From assembly GCA_018062085.1 (NCBI GenBank), contig JAGOSY010000005.1:62001-126000 (forward strand): DNA of 64,000 nucleotides, read 5' to 3'. The notes under the pieces were generated by a model. It saw nothing but the letters and a program-made list of their open reading frames with translations. It did no database searches and was not told the origin of the DNA. Made by a program: the position numbers and the translations under genes. The stretch comes from a bacterium (GTDB lineage: Bacteria > Cyanobacteriota > Vampirovibrionia > Obscuribacterales > Obscuribacteraceae). Below are positions 42,347-51,269 of the stretch, piece by piece; position 1 is the stretch's first letter, and every line of letters begins with the position of its first letter.

Positions 42347-42458
42347 AAAGAAGAGTAAGTCAGCGAACGAGTTCGTCAGCGGCAGATTAAGTCAGTGGCA
42401 AATTAAGTAAATAAAAGAGTAAATAGTCTTTCTCCGAGACTAAACAATAGGCAAGACA

Positions 42459-45400
42459 ATGAACTGGAATATCTCAGCCTGGTCAATTAAACAACCGATT
42501 CCATCGATTCTGATGTTTCTTATTTTCAGTATCGTTGGCGTCATGTCTTACTTGAGCCTGGGGATTGATGAGAATCCAAACATAGACATGCCAACGGTAA
42601 CAGTCTCAATCACCGAAGCTGGTGCCGCCCCTTCTGAGCTTGAGACTCAGGTGACGAGACGAGTTGAAGACGCCATCGCCGGAATCGGCAACATCAAGCA
42701 TATTTCTTCGACTGTCAATGAAGGTAGCTCATCCACTACCATCGAGTTTGAACTGGGCACCGATGTGGACAGGGCTGTCAACGATGTGCGCGATGCTGTC
42801 ACGCGCATTCGCAACCAGTTACCCCTGACGATTGATGAGCCGCAAATTAAGCGCCTTGATTTTTCTGGTGCTCCTTTTGCTACTTACACCGTTTCTTCAG
42901 ATAAGCACTCACTCAATGATTTGAGTTGGTTGATTGATGATCAGATTTCACGGGTGCTACTTGCCGTTCCTGGTGTAGGCCAAGTGCAGCGCTCAGGCGG
43001 TAACGACCGTCAGGTGCGTATTGATTTAGATCCAACCAAGCTAGAAGCTCTAGGCGTTACAGCCGATACAGTCAACTCGCAAATTAGATTGATGAATACT
43101 AATTTGCCTGGAGGTCGCGGTTACATTGGCGCTCAAGAGCAGTCGATTCGCACCATCGGTAGCATGAAGAGCATTGATGATTTGCGCAATATGCGCATTT
43201 ATTTGCTCAATGGTAATTGGTCAACTCTTGGCAATCTGGGCACCGTTAGCGATGGCATTGCCGAAACCAGACAATCAGCCATGCTTAATGGTAAGCCTGT
43301 TGTTGCCTTCCAAGTCGTGCGCTCAACCGGTAGCAGTCTGGCTACTGCTGGTAAGGGTGTAGACAAGGCCATTGCTGATCTGCAAAAGACTCTTCCTGCC
43401 GATATTCACATTACTAAAATCCGCTCCACCTTGGGCTATGTGATGGACTCTTATCACGCCACTGTTGATTCGCTGGTGATCGGCGCTACTTTAGCTGTTA
43501 TTGTCATTTGGGCTTTCCTCAAAGATTGGCGCGCTGCAGCCATTTCTGCCGTGGCTATGCCGCTTTCGATGCTGCCGACTTTTGCTGTGATGAAGCTGCT
43601 GGGCTTCAGTCTAAACAATATGTCGTTACTTGGTTTAGCACTTGTAATCGGTATTTTGGTAGATGATGCCATCGTTGAAATTGAAAATATTGTGCGCCAC
43701 ATTCGTATGGGTAAGTCACCCTACCAGGCGGCTCTAGAGGCCGCTGATGAAATTGGTTTGGCGGTTATGGCTACGACCATGAGCATTATCGTTGTCTTCT
43801 TGCCTGTGGCTTTTATGGGCGGAATACCGGGGCAATTCTTCAAGCAGTTTGGTGTCACTGTTGCCGTGGCTGTTTTCTTCTCCCTTGTTGTTGCTCGTTT
43901 GATTACGCCGATGATGTCTGCCTTTTGGCTTAACAAACCAAGCGAAGAAGAGGATGATAGCAAGTCGATAACAGTCAGCACCTATCGCCACATGTTGCTC
44001 TGGGCCCTCAATAATCGCGGCAAGACCGTGCTCGGTGCATTGGCGTTTTTTGTTGTTAGTATGGCCTTGATGGCCTCTCTACCTACTTCGCTAGTGCCTT
44101 CTGCTGACCGGGGCGAGACTTTGCTCAGTATCACTCTGCCGCCTGGTGCGCAGCTATCGGGTACCGATGCCGTCGCTAAGGTAATGACAGATATTCTGCT
44201 GAAGCACCCAGAAGTTTCTCAGGTCTTTGGCTCAATTGGCACCCCTTCTAGTGGTCGAGCTGGGCAAGTTGGAGCGGCTGGTGAAGTCAATAAAGCGAGC
44301 TTGTATGTGATGCTCAAGCCAAAAGCCGAACGCAAACTTTCGCAGCAACAGTTTGAAGATCTAGTCCGTCCAGAGCTTGTAAAAGTACCAGGTGTGCGCG
44401 CTACGTTTTCAGCCACTATGGGTCTAGGCGGCAAAGTACAAATTACTTTGGTGGGCAACGATGAAAATGATTTGCGCCAGACTTCTGAGCGCCTCACTAC
44501 CGAGATGCGCACTGTGCCTGGCCTATTTGATGTTTCTTCTTCAGCAGCTCTGCGGCGGCCAGAGATTCAAGTTACTCCGAATACGGCGGCTGCTGCCGAT
44601 CAAGGAGTATCTGTTCAGCAGATTGCACGCACTGCCACTATGGCAACTGTTGGTGATAATAGCGCTAGCTTGGCCAAGTTTGATCTTCCCGATCGTCAGA
44701 TTGGCATTCTCGTTCAGATTAATCCTAGCTACCGCCAAGATTTAGAATCGATTGGTAACTTGCGCGTTATGGCAATGAACAAGTCTATTCCCTTGCACCA
44801 GGTTGCTACTGTGAAATTTGGCAGTGGTGCAGCTGAGATTAGCCGCTACGACCGTAGCCGTAAAGTTACAATTACAGCTAGCCTTGCTGGTGGTGGCACC
44901 CTTGGTCAGGCTCTTGCCCTTGTGCATAAACTGCCGAGTTTCAAGACCATGCCAGCTTCTGTGCACGAAATGGCCAGCGGTGACGTTGAGATTCAACGTG
45001 ATATTTTTAGCGGCTTTGCGATGGCCATAGCTGTTGCAGTTATGCTTATTTATGCAGTGCTGGTGCTGCTATTCAATGATTTCTTGCAGCCTTTGACTAT
45101 CATGGTTTCGCTGCCTATGGCCGTAGGTGGGGCCGCACTTGGTTTGGTGGCATCTCACGCGCCCATAGGTTTGTATGCTCTCATTGGTATCGTCATGTTG
45201 ATGGGTCTGGTGACTAAGAATGCCATTTTGTTGGTTGAATATTGTTTGGTCAGCATCAAACTCGGAGTGCCCCGAGACAAAGCCTTGGTAAAGGCCGGAG
45301 AGGCCAGGTTGCGGCCAATTCTGATGACAACCGTGGCCATGGTAGCAGGTATGGTGCCAATCGCTCTTGGTATTGGCGCTGGTTCAGAGGTCAGAGCTTC

Positions 45401-45605
45401 GATGGCTGCCGCCGTCATTGGTGGCTTGATTACTTCGACTTTGCTCACTCTTGTGGTTGTGCCGGTGGTGTTTACCTACATCGATGACTTTGAGCATCGC
45501 TTTTTGAAAAGCAAGAATCCAAGCCGCCGCGACCTCTATGAGGCTCAGGCCGATTCTGCTTCAAGTTCTGAGACAGTTGGGCAAGAAGTGGGAAATCGTT
45601 CGTAG
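42459..45605 (+). CDS. RND multidrug/solute efflux pump (AcrB-like)
   Basis: 1048 residues, the usual HAE-1 RND length. Twelve membrane segments in the 1+5+1+5 pattern with two large periplasmic loops. The proton-relay pair is in TM4 (G-I-L-V-D-D-A-I-V-E-I-E-N), and conserved TM motifs V-V-F-L-P-V-A-F-M-G-G and L-M-G-L-V-T-K-N-A-I-L-L-V-E are visible. Drives proton-coupled export with the adaptor encoded upstream. No TolC gene is in the window, so the outer-membrane partner is elsewhere. Substrates not readable. Confidence 0.95.
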   Translation: MNWNISAWSIKQPIPSILMFLIFSIVGVMSYLSLGIDENPNIDMPTVTVSITEAGAAPSELETQVTRRVEDAIAGIGNIKHISSTVNEGSSSTTIEFELGTDVDRAVNDVRDAVTRIRNQLPLTIDEPQIKRLDFSGAPFATYTVSSDKHSLNDLSWLIDDQISRVLLAVPGVGQVQRSGGNDRQVRIDLDPTKLEALGVTADTVNSQIRLMNTNLPGGRGYIGAQEQSIRTIGSMKSIDDLRNMRIYLLNGNWSTLGNLGTVSDGIAETRQSAMLNGKPVVAFQVVRSTGSSLATAGKGVDKAIADLQKTLPADIHITKIRSTLGYVMDSYHATVDSLVIGATLAVIVIWAFLKDWRAAAISAVAMPLSMLPTFAVMKLLGFSLNNMSLLGLALVIGILVDDAIVEIENIVRHIRMGKSPYQAALEAADEIGLAVMATTMSIIVVFLPVAFMGGIPGQFFKQFGVTVAVAVFFSLVVARLITPMMSAFWLNKPSEEEDDSKSITVSTYRHMLLWALNNRGKTVLGALAFFVVSMALMASLPTSLVPSADRGETLLSITLPPGAQLSGTDAVAKVMTDILLKHPEVSQVFGSIGTPSSGRAGQVGAAGEVNKASLYVMLKPKAERKLSQQQFEDLVRPELVKVPGVRATFSATMGLGGKVQITLVGNDENDLRQTSERLTTEMRTVPGLFDVSSSAALRRPEIQVTPNTAAAADQGVSVQQIARTATMATVGDNSASLAKFDLPDRQIGILVQINPSYRQDLESIGNLRVMAMNKSIPLHQVATVKFGSGAAEISRYDRSRKVTITASLAGGGTLGQALALVHKLPSFKTMPASVHEMASGDVEIQRDIFSGFAMAIAVAVMLIYAVLVLLFNDFLQPLTIMVSLPMAVGGAALGLVASHAPIGLYALIGIVMLMGLVTKNAILLVEYCLVSIKLGVPRDKALVKAGEARLRPILMTTVAMVAGMVPIALGIGAGSEVRASMAAAVIGGLITSTLLTLVVVPVVFTYIDDFEHRFLKSKNPSRRDLYEAQADSASSSETVGQEVGNRS

Positions 45606-45606
45606 A

Positions 45607-45635
45607 ACTACGTATTCACGAAAATTTTACGTAGT
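45607..45635 (+). terminator. 8-bp hairpin after the RND gene
   Basis: ACTACGTA (45607-45614) pairs with TACGTAGT (45628-45635) across a 13-base loop, starting one base after the stop codon. No U-run; weak candidate. Confidence 0.35.
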
Positions 45636-45680
45636 CAGCTGTACTCTAACCTAGTATCATCTAGTCACTAGGAGTTCATT

Positions 45681-46175
45681 ATGGCAATCCCAAACAGCTT
45701 AGCTTCAAGAATGCCTGTATCGACAGAAGGCCAGACTAGAAGCGTTGACCCCAAAGTAGCCTACACACGTAAGACTGTGGGCGGGGTTGCTGCCGAGATT
45801 GATCGCCGCGTTAATCCTGTTGTGCTGTTGATACGCCCGCGCGACATTGCTGCCATTCGCAAGATCCAAATTGCTTTTTTAAACCGCAAGAAAGAGGCGT
45901 CTACCTATGTGTGGTCTTCTGTAGCCATGGTTTTGGCGGTTCGTTTACTATTTCCGATTGCTGTTTTACCAATGGTTGGAATTATTGCAGTTGCTGCATA
46001 TCTTGCTTGGATTAAATATCGCTCTTTGTGTCAGTGTCCGGTTTGCTCTGTTTCGTTGGTTCCTGGCAACAACACCTGGCGCACTCCAGTGCTCGGATTT
46101 TCCACGGATGTCTGCCCCCGCTGCTCGGCACAGCTCGCTATTCCTGAAAGCGAAAAGAAAATGCGTATTCAGTAG
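45681..46175 (+). CDS. Membrane protein with C-terminal zinc ribbon
   Basis: 164 residues. Two closely spaced hydrophobic segments (about 78-113, V-A-M-V-L-A-V-R-L-L-F-P and I-I-A-V-A-A-Y-L-A-W) are followed by C-Q-C-P-V-C and C-P-R-C, a four-Cys zinc-ribbon pattern. The N-terminal 75 residues are cytosolic and basic. Family unknown. AGGAG lies eight bases before ATG. It is convergent with the TonB-C lipoprotein gene, with only three bases between stop codons. Confidence 0.65.
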   Translation: MAIPNSLASRMPVSTEGQTRSVDPKVAYTRKTVGGVAAEIDRRVNPVVLLIRPRDIAAIRKIQIAFLNRKKEASTYVWSSVAMVLAVRLLFPIAVLPMVGIIAVAAYLAWIKYRSLCQCPVCSVSLVPGNNTWRTPVLGFSTDVCPRCSAQLAIPESEKKMRIQ

Positions 46176-46178
46176 AGA

Positions 46179-47267
46179 TTAGTGAATGCCCCATTTAATA
46201 GACGGTTCGTCTTGGTGAGACGAGTGGGAGAAGTCATAGTCAATCTGCTTCGGTGCATTGCAGCCCTGCGGTAACCGGGCAAAAGGGGCGGCGCGAAGAA
46301 TAGCTTGGCGAGCCGCTTCGTCGGCTGTTGGTGAACCGTGTTTGGTGATTCTCAAATTGCCAATAGCACCATCGGGCATAAGAATAAAATTGATGCTTAC
46401 TTGCGTTTTGTCTTGCCGAGCTGGTGGAGACCAGTTCTGTTTGATTTTTTTGCTCAGTTCGGCCATGTAGGGCTTGAAGTTAATTGTTGGGGAATTGCTA
46501 TCTGAGAGTGGATTTTTCGATGGCCGAGCATAGGGCACTGGATGCGAATTCGTTGAGTTTTCACTGTGCATGCGTTTGGAGACAAATTGATCTGTGCCAG
46601 CAGGTGGCGGCGAGGCGGGTTTCTCACTTTCAAGCTTGATATCGGTGCGCAGCTCGACTTGATTGCCGCTGGCGTCATTGCCAGTGGCTCGTTTGCCTGA
46701 CTGGTGGCTGCCTGTTGGAGTTACAAGTGTCGGATTATTGCGCAACGGGTTAAAGTTGGATTGATCCGTCCCTCGCAGAGGCTTTTTGTAAAGCTCTAAC
46801 TCTGGCGAATATTCTTCCGGTGTGGGCGCATGGTCATTTTTGCCGGTTTCGATAATGCGTTTGCGATGGGCGCGCATCAGGGCTTTGTGCCGCAATGCTG
46901 CTTCTTCAGCATTTAGCTTTGCTCGTTCGTTCGTGCTTGTCGTTGTTGTTGTTGTTGTCCCAGGCCCATTCTCTTGCTCTTGGTTGGCCGGAGTCGGAAC
47001 TTTGACTGGTTCTGCGTTGGCCTGCTGTGAGTTTGCTGGTTGTGAATTTGCTTGTTGTGAATTTGCTTTCAGTGAAGAATCACGCCTGCTCAAGTCGTAT
47101 CCGCAGTTCAAAATTAGCAAGCAGATTGGCAATATTAGACGAGGTGACAATGTACTGAAGCTCCAAAATCTACTTGTTGGTCCCGTTGCAAATCCTGATA
47201 TTGATTCAGCTGCTAAATCAGGTACTAATTGGTTTGTTACTTTGCTTGTTAATCCACAAACTACCAC
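46179..47267 (-). CDS. Lipoprotein with C-terminal TonB-C-like domain
   Basis: 362 residues from GTG 47267. A hydrophobic segment ending L-L-I-L-N-C-G (about residues 47-56) looks like a type II signal with lipidated Cys. A Gln/Asn/Ala tract follows (S-Q-Q-A-N-S-Q-P-A-N), then a polar disordered region. The last 95 residues are a TonB C-terminal module (M-A-E-L-S-K-K-I-K-Q-N-W-S-P-P and D-G-A-I-G-N-L-R-I-T-K-H-G). An inner-membrane anchored energy transducer would need a membrane helix, so this one probably acts as a binding module on a lipid anchor. Relative of the TonB-C/TPR protein at 18801. Confidence 0.72.
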   Translation of the reverse strand: MVVCGLTSKVTNQLVPDLAAESISGFATGPTSRFWSFSTLSPRLILPICLLILNCGYDLSRRDSSLKANSQQANSQPANSQQANAEPVKVPTPANQEQENGPGTTTTTTTSTNERAKLNAEEAALRHKALMRAHRKRIIETGKNDHAPTPEEYSPELELYKKPLRGTDQSNFNPLRNNPTLVTPTGSHQSGKRATGNDASGNQVELRTDIKLESEKPASPPPAGTDQFVSKRMHSENSTNSHPVPYARPSKNPLSDSNSPTINFKPYMAELSKKIKQNWSPPARQDKTQVSINFILMPDGAIGNLRITKHGSPTADEAARQAILRAAPFARLPQGCNAPKQIDYDFSHSSHQDEPSIKWGIH

Positions 47268-47370
47268 TCTTGCCCCAATTTTTCATCTTCGGCGCGCCAT
47301 TGTCGATAAATATGAAAGTCCTTGCCGTCAATCTTGTGGCATTTCCGGCCATGGCCTATGATTTTCTCTT

Positions 47371-47847
47371 ATGAAAACCAATGCAGTAAGAATTCTCGAC
47401 AATCTAGGCATTAGCTACGAACTGCGCGACTATCAAGTTGACCCAGATGACCTCACCGCCGAGACCGTGGCGGCCAAAATTGGCTTCCCTCTAGAGCAAG
47501 TGTTCAAAACTCTGGTGGTTCGCGGTGATAGAAACGGCGTATGCCTTGCTGTTGTGGCCGGTAACGCCCAGCTAGACTTGAAGGCTTTGGCCAAATTGAG
47601 CGGCGATCGCAAGTCTGAGGTGGTTTCGCTTAAGGAAGTGCAGCCCCTTACAGGCTACATCCGCGGGGGCGTCACCGCTCTGGCCTGTAAGAAAGATTAT
47701 CCGGTCTATGTTGACGAGAATATTTATCTCTTTGAACAAGTATCAGTGTCTGCCGGTGTGCGCGGTACTCAGATAATAATTGCCCCAGAGGATTATTTGA
47801 AAGCCACCCATGCCACAGCTGGTGAAATCGCTAAAGACGCCGTGTGA
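47371..47847 (+). CDS. ybaK: Cys-tRNA(Pro)/Cys-tRNA(Cys) deacylase, YbaK type
   Basis: 158 residues, YbaK/EbsC trans-editing enzyme that hydrolyses mischarged Cys-tRNA(Pro). Typical features: N-terminal A-V-R-I-L-D, the catalytic-site Lys in V-F-K-T-L-V-V, G-Y-I-R-G-G-V-T-A-L near residue 91, and Y-V-D-E-N at 111. Full family length. Lone gene with its own start shortly after the divergent lipoprotein promoter. Confidence 0.93.
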   Translation: MKTNAVRILDNLGISYELRDYQVDPDDLTAETVAAKIGFPLEQVFKTLVVRGDRNGVCLAVVAGNAQLDLKALAKLSGDRKSEVVSLKEVQPLTGYIRGGVTALACKKDYPVYVDENIYLFEQVSVSAGVRGTQIIIAPEDYLKATHATAGEIAKDAV

Positions 47848-47959
47848 TGGGCCTTTAGCTGTAAGTATTCGGGTGTGAGCGTTGGCCAAGGCTGGCGCCC
47901 ATAAAAATCCACGAAAGTTGGGTATGCTTTAATTATGTGAACCGCTTGAGGATTTGATT

Positions 47960-48778
47960 GTGGCTGACAAAGCAGATGTGAAAGCAGAAACAAGGCAAGA
48001 GTCGAAACTGGCCGACCATATAGATTTTAGTCGTATCGAAGTGGACGCGCAGATGCGCGAACTTGGTAAGCGAGCCATTCCGCTTGATACATCATTGCCA
48101 AAGGCATTTACAGCTGGTGGCGCCGATCTTACTATTGTTGATAAGCAAATTGATGGTCATGTTGCCGCAGCAAAAGCGAAAATGACCCCTGAGCAGCTTG
48201 CTCGAGCCGAGAAAGCCGCCGACCTCCCGCACCGCGTGGTTGATGCTGCCTCTAATAATGGTGTCATCCCGGAGGTATCGACTTATCGCCGGAACCTAGA
48301 TGCTGCTTCTGATAAAGCCCAAGCCGCTAAAGTTGACCGAGAAATTAGCGGTCATATCGCCGACGCTAGAGCGAAGATGACTCCAGAACAGCTTGCTCGA
48401 GCTGAGAAGGCCGCTGATCTGCCGTATCGAGTGATTGAAGCTGCCGGTAACCGCGGACCAATTCCTGAAGTATCTGCCCATCGCCGCAGCCAGGAGGCTG
48501 TATCAGGTGATGTGTCACGCCAAGCCGATGTTAATCGCTGGATTATCGCTGCGGGCAGAATTGGTGAGAAGTCGGAAGTGACCGCCCGGCCCGGTGAAAC
48601 CTATTCGTCAATCGCGAGCAACTTGATTGCCGAGCGCGAAGGTCGCAGAGCGACGAAGACCGAGGTGCATGTAATGGCCACTGCCATTGCCGAATATAAC
48701 GGCAAAACCGGCGATCAAGCCAATTCACTGAAAGTAAATGAGGTGGTGAAGTTGCCTCCGATGCGTAAGGCTGTTTAG
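47960..48778 (+). CDS. Protein with 65-residue duplication and LysM-like C-terminus
   Basis: About 272 residues from GTG 47960 (TTG 47954 also in frame; GAGG eight bases before the GTG). No signal peptide. Two 65-residue repeats (48137-48331 and 48332-48526) share M-T-P-E-Q-L-A-R-A-E-K-A-A-D-L-P exactly. The C-terminal 75 residues read like a LysM module (A-R-P-G-E-T-Y-S-S-I-A-S-N-L, then N-S-L-K-V-N-E-V-V-K-L-P). Similar LysM tails occur in the protein at 53457. Peptidoglycan binding would need export by an unusual route. Function unknown. Confidence 0.7.
   Translation: MADKADVKAETRQESKLADHIDFSRIEVDAQMRELGKRAIPLDTSLPKAFTAGGADLTIVDKQIDGHVAAAKAKMTPEQLARAEKAADLPHRVVDAASNNGVIPEVSTYRRNLDAASDKAQAAKVDREISGHIADARAKMTPEQLARAEKAADLPYRVIEAAGNRGPIPEVSAHRRSQEAVSGDVSRQADVNRWIIAAGRIGEKSEVTARPGETYSSIASNLIAEREGRRATKTEVHVMATAIAEYNGKTGDQANSLKVNEVVKLPPMRKAV
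48137..48526 (+). repeat. Two tandem 195-bp coding repeats
   Basis: Units 48137-48331 and 48332-48526 encode related 65-residue segments; amino-acid identity is high in the centre and lower at the edges, so the duplication is old enough to have diverged at silent sites. Confidence 0.85.
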
Positions 48779-48792
48779 GCTGAGCCTCAAAA

Positions 48793-49365
48793 ATGGCAGT
48801 TAACTGCGTTAGTCTCTATGCTTTGCGCGCCATTGCTTTTGTCGCCACTATTTTTGTTTCTAGCGTTCTTGTTACAAGCATTTTTGTTACGAGCATGCCA
48901 GGCGCTAGTGCCGAGGAGAGCAATTCACTTCCTCGGTGTACAAAGAAGCGGGTTGGTGAGAGAGAAGTTTATGCTATGCCAAGCTCAAGTGATGCAGAGT
49001 ACAGTCAAAAACTCGCCATTCTGCGCAACGCCAAGCAGCTTTGCGATAGCGTTGTTGGTGAGTCTGCGATACCAAGTCAAGAATATCAAGCCTTTCTTCA
49101 CTGCGCCCCTCAAGTGGTTCAGCATAAGAAAGAGGTTTTGGACTCTATGGGCAAGAGCACAGCAGCGGGCAAAGTTTATCTTGTCACTTTGCTGTATGCA
49201 ATTGACAATAAGAGTGCTTTGGACGAGCTGAAGAGTTTGCAAACGTCCAAAGAAACTGTCGTATACAAGAGTGGCTGTGAAGTATTCCATACCAGTCTTG
49301 GCGCAATTGCAGCAGATCTATTGAAGAGCGGCAGATACCTCGGCTGGACCCTCGGTTCTAAGTAG
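48793..49365 (+). CDS. Secreted hypothetical protein
   Basis: 190 residues. Signal peptide with a long hydrophobic core (A-I-A-F-V-A-T-I-F-V-S-S-V-L-V) and cleavage near A-S-A-E. The mature part is helical with four Cys (C49, C74, C104, C162), which could form disulfides, and motif Q-K-L-A-I-L-R-N-A-K-Q-L-C. No family recognised. Starts 14 bases after the LysM-like gene, so probably co-transcribed. Confidence 0.65.
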   Translation: MAVNCVSLYALRAIAFVATIFVSSVLVTSIFVTSMPGASAEESNSLPRCTKKRVGEREVYAMPSSSDAEYSQKLAILRNAKQLCDSVVGESAIPSQEYQAFLHCAPQVVQHKKEVLDSMGKSTAAGKVYLVTLLYAIDNKSALDELKSLQTSKETVVYKSGCEVFHTSLGAIAADLLKSGRYLGWTLGSK

Positions 49366-49386
49366 CTGATTGGCAATACTAAATTT

Positions 49387-49497
49387 GCAATTACTAGTTT
49401 AATGTGTTGTGCAATTACTAGTTTAATGTGTTGTGCAATTACTAGTTTAATGTGTTGTGCAATTACTAGTTTAATATGTTGTGCAATTACTAGTTTA
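49387..49497. repeat. 24-bp tandem repeat, four full copies plus one partial
   Basis: Unit GCAATTACTAGTTTAATGTGTTGT begins at 49387, 49411, 49435, 49459 and 49483 (last copy 15 bases); copies differ at one base. It lies between convergent genes, 14 bases past the stop of the beta-helix gene. Two diverged units of the same length lie on the other side of that gene (51022-51069). Confidence 0.95.
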
Positions 49498-49510
49498 TTC
49501 TGCGAGAGCG

Positions 49511-50881
49511 TTACTGGTGTTCGCTTCCGCTGAGTTCGAAAATTGGTAATCCAGCTTTGAAGCAGCGCAAAAGTAGACCAGCGTCTGGACAATCGTCAGC
49601 GTCATCGCTGAAGACATGTTCGCTTAAATGATCACGCCAGATGCAATCGTCGCTGTGAAAATAGGGTGCTTTTGTTTCGCCGGCAACATAACAATCGTGG
49701 TCAAGCGAGAGTAATGCTGCCGCTTTTAAGTCACCGGCGACTCGCAGCAAACCGTCATTGTATTCACCAATCACTAGCTCACTTGCAAGTAGATCACCAA
49801 GCACAATTACTGTCGATCCGGCTTTGTGTAGCGAGTTTACAGTCAGAGAGCCTTTGACGAAAAGCATGGGGCCATGCTCAAGAGTTTTGTTTAGTATGTC
49901 GCCTGCCACTTCTAAGTCTCCCAGGCAGACGATGGCGGAGACTTTGCTTTGCCCCGCCCATGGTGCAAAATTTTCGAGTATTAGGTCTCCATCCAGCTTT
50001 GTTCCACCTGGCAATACAATGGCATTTTCTTGTCCATGAGTTTCTAGCTCGTGGTTAACAAATTCAGAAAAGCAGTCAACTGGATTGTTTGATTTGCTTG
50101 CTTGTAACGCTGCGGTAATCGCTGATAGAAGTTCTTCCTTTAGCTTTGTGAGCGGGCCAATGGTGCCTAAGTTAGTTGGATCTGCTGGCCTTTCGACTAA
50201 GGGCGGTAATGTCAGTTTCGTTTCTGACTCAGGGTGGTTTCGCTCTTTCCAAATTGATTTGCCAGCCTTGGCAAAGTTGATGATCTCGTCTATGTTGACA
50301 GCGGACCAGCCTCCGGCAATAACTTCTGGAACAAAATACTTCTTGAGTTGATGGTCTGAGCAATCAACTATGCTGAAACTTTTGGCTTTGACACCACCAG
50401 CGATGTATTCTTCTGTCGGCAGTTTGTCGCGTAAGCGAGGCACGAAGCCGGCACCATTGAATGCCCCTGAGACTCTTAAATAGCCTTCGTTGTTGTCGCC
50501 AACGTAGTATCCGGTCAGGTTAATGTCGCCGCGGACCACAAGAAACATGCCCCCCTTGACGATATTGTTGCAAGTGAGGGTTCCGTCTATGAATAGCATG
50601 GGCTGCCAATCGTCGTGATAGCGGCTAAAGAAATCGCCGTCTATTTTTAGGTCGCCAAAGCAGGCAAGAATTGGCGCATCTTCTTTGATTTGCCCTAGGT
50701 CGAGGGTGCTAGAAAGGTGCTGGTTACCTTCCCAAGCTAGGGCAAATTTGCACTTGTTGAATTCAAGGGCCATGTCTACAATTTGCGCCACATCGGATAA
50801 CCCCGGCTTGTTCTTGCAGCATTTCAGTATGCGATCTTTTACTTTCTTCACGTCAAGCTTCTGGGCGCCTAAGTCGTGCAT
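49511..50881 (-). CDS. Duplicated beta-helix (polymer-forming-like) protein
   Basis: 456 residues, no signal peptide. Two copies of a roughly 130-residue module rich in short strands. The first (about 75-200) has C-F-G-D-L-K-I-D-G-D, F-I-D-G-T-L-T-C-N-N, V-V-R-G-D-I-N-L-T-G and Y-L-R-V-S-G. The second (about 300-430) has C-L-G-D-L-E-V-A-G-D, F-V-K-G-S-L-T-V-N-S, V-L-G-D-L-L-A-S-E and L-L-R-V-A-G-D-L-K-A. The G-D-L/V-x-G-x-L pattern is that of right-handed beta-helices such as bactofilin-like polymer-forming proteins. Function unknown. Bracketed on both sides by 24-bp repeats. Confidence 0.72.
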   Translation of the reverse strand: MHDLGAQKLDVKKVKDRILKCCKNKPGLSDVAQIVDMALEFNKCKFALAWEGNQHLSSTLDLGQIKEDAPILACFGDLKIDGDFFSRYHDDWQPMLFIDGTLTCNNIVKGGMFLVVRGDINLTGYYVGDNNEGYLRVSGAFNGAGFVPRLRDKLPTEEYIAGGVKAKSFSIVDCSDHQLKKYFVPEVIAGGWSAVNIDEIINFAKAGKSIWKERNHPESETKLTLPPLVERPADPTNLGTIGPLTKLKEELLSAITAALQASKSNNPVDCFSEFVNHELETHGQENAIVLPGGTKLDGDLILENFAPWAGQSKVSAIVCLGDLEVAGDILNKTLEHGPMLFVKGSLTVNSLHKAGSTVIVLGDLLASELVIGEYNDGLLRVAGDLKAAALLSLDHDCYVAGETKAPYFHSDDCIWRDHLSEHVFSDDADDCPDAGLLLRCFKAGLPIFELSGSEHQ

Positions 50882-51021
50882 GGTTTCCTTCTTTTTCAGT
50901 GGTAAGCGGATGGTAGACGGCTGTGACTGGTCTGGTTGTCACTGTGGGTCTACGTAGTTCATGGAAAAATTAGAAGGTAATATGAGCTATTTTGTTGGTT
51001 GGCAAGGTACTTGTTCGCTGG

Positions 51022-51069
51022 GTGATTACTAGTTTATCTTGTTGTGCGGTTGCTAGTTTAAAGAGTTGC
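51022..51069. repeat. Two diverged copies of the 24-bp repeat
   Basis: 51022-51045 and 51046-51069 match the repeat of 49387-49497 in length, order and core (TTACTAGTTTA and TTGCTAGTTTA, each followed by a GTTG end). They sit about 140 bases upstream of the beta-helix gene, in the 388-base gap 50882-51269, which otherwise holds only the promoters of the two divergent genes. Confidence 0.8.
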
Positions 51070-51269
51070 GGAGCTGCTGACTGTCCTAAAGGCAAACAGT
51101 ATCCGACACCAGGCATTGAGTCAGGCATCTTCTGCTTCCTTCGAAGGGGCGAAGCTATTAAATGGCGGTAATGGCCATTTTGACCTTTGGCGCTCCCACG
51201 TTTGCTAAACTAGAGCCCACTAGAAACGCTTTAGCCTTATGAGCGTCATTTCCGCTGAAGGAGTTCACT

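Noticed and set aside
49387-49497. 24-bp repeats as a CRISPR array
   Set aside because: Units are directly adjacent with no spacers between them.
49176-49592. 138-codon minus-strand open frame through the 24-bp repeats (I-K-L-V-I-A-Q-H units)
   Set aside because: It is open only because the repeat length is a multiple of three; it overlaps two better-supported genes and lacks a ribosome site.
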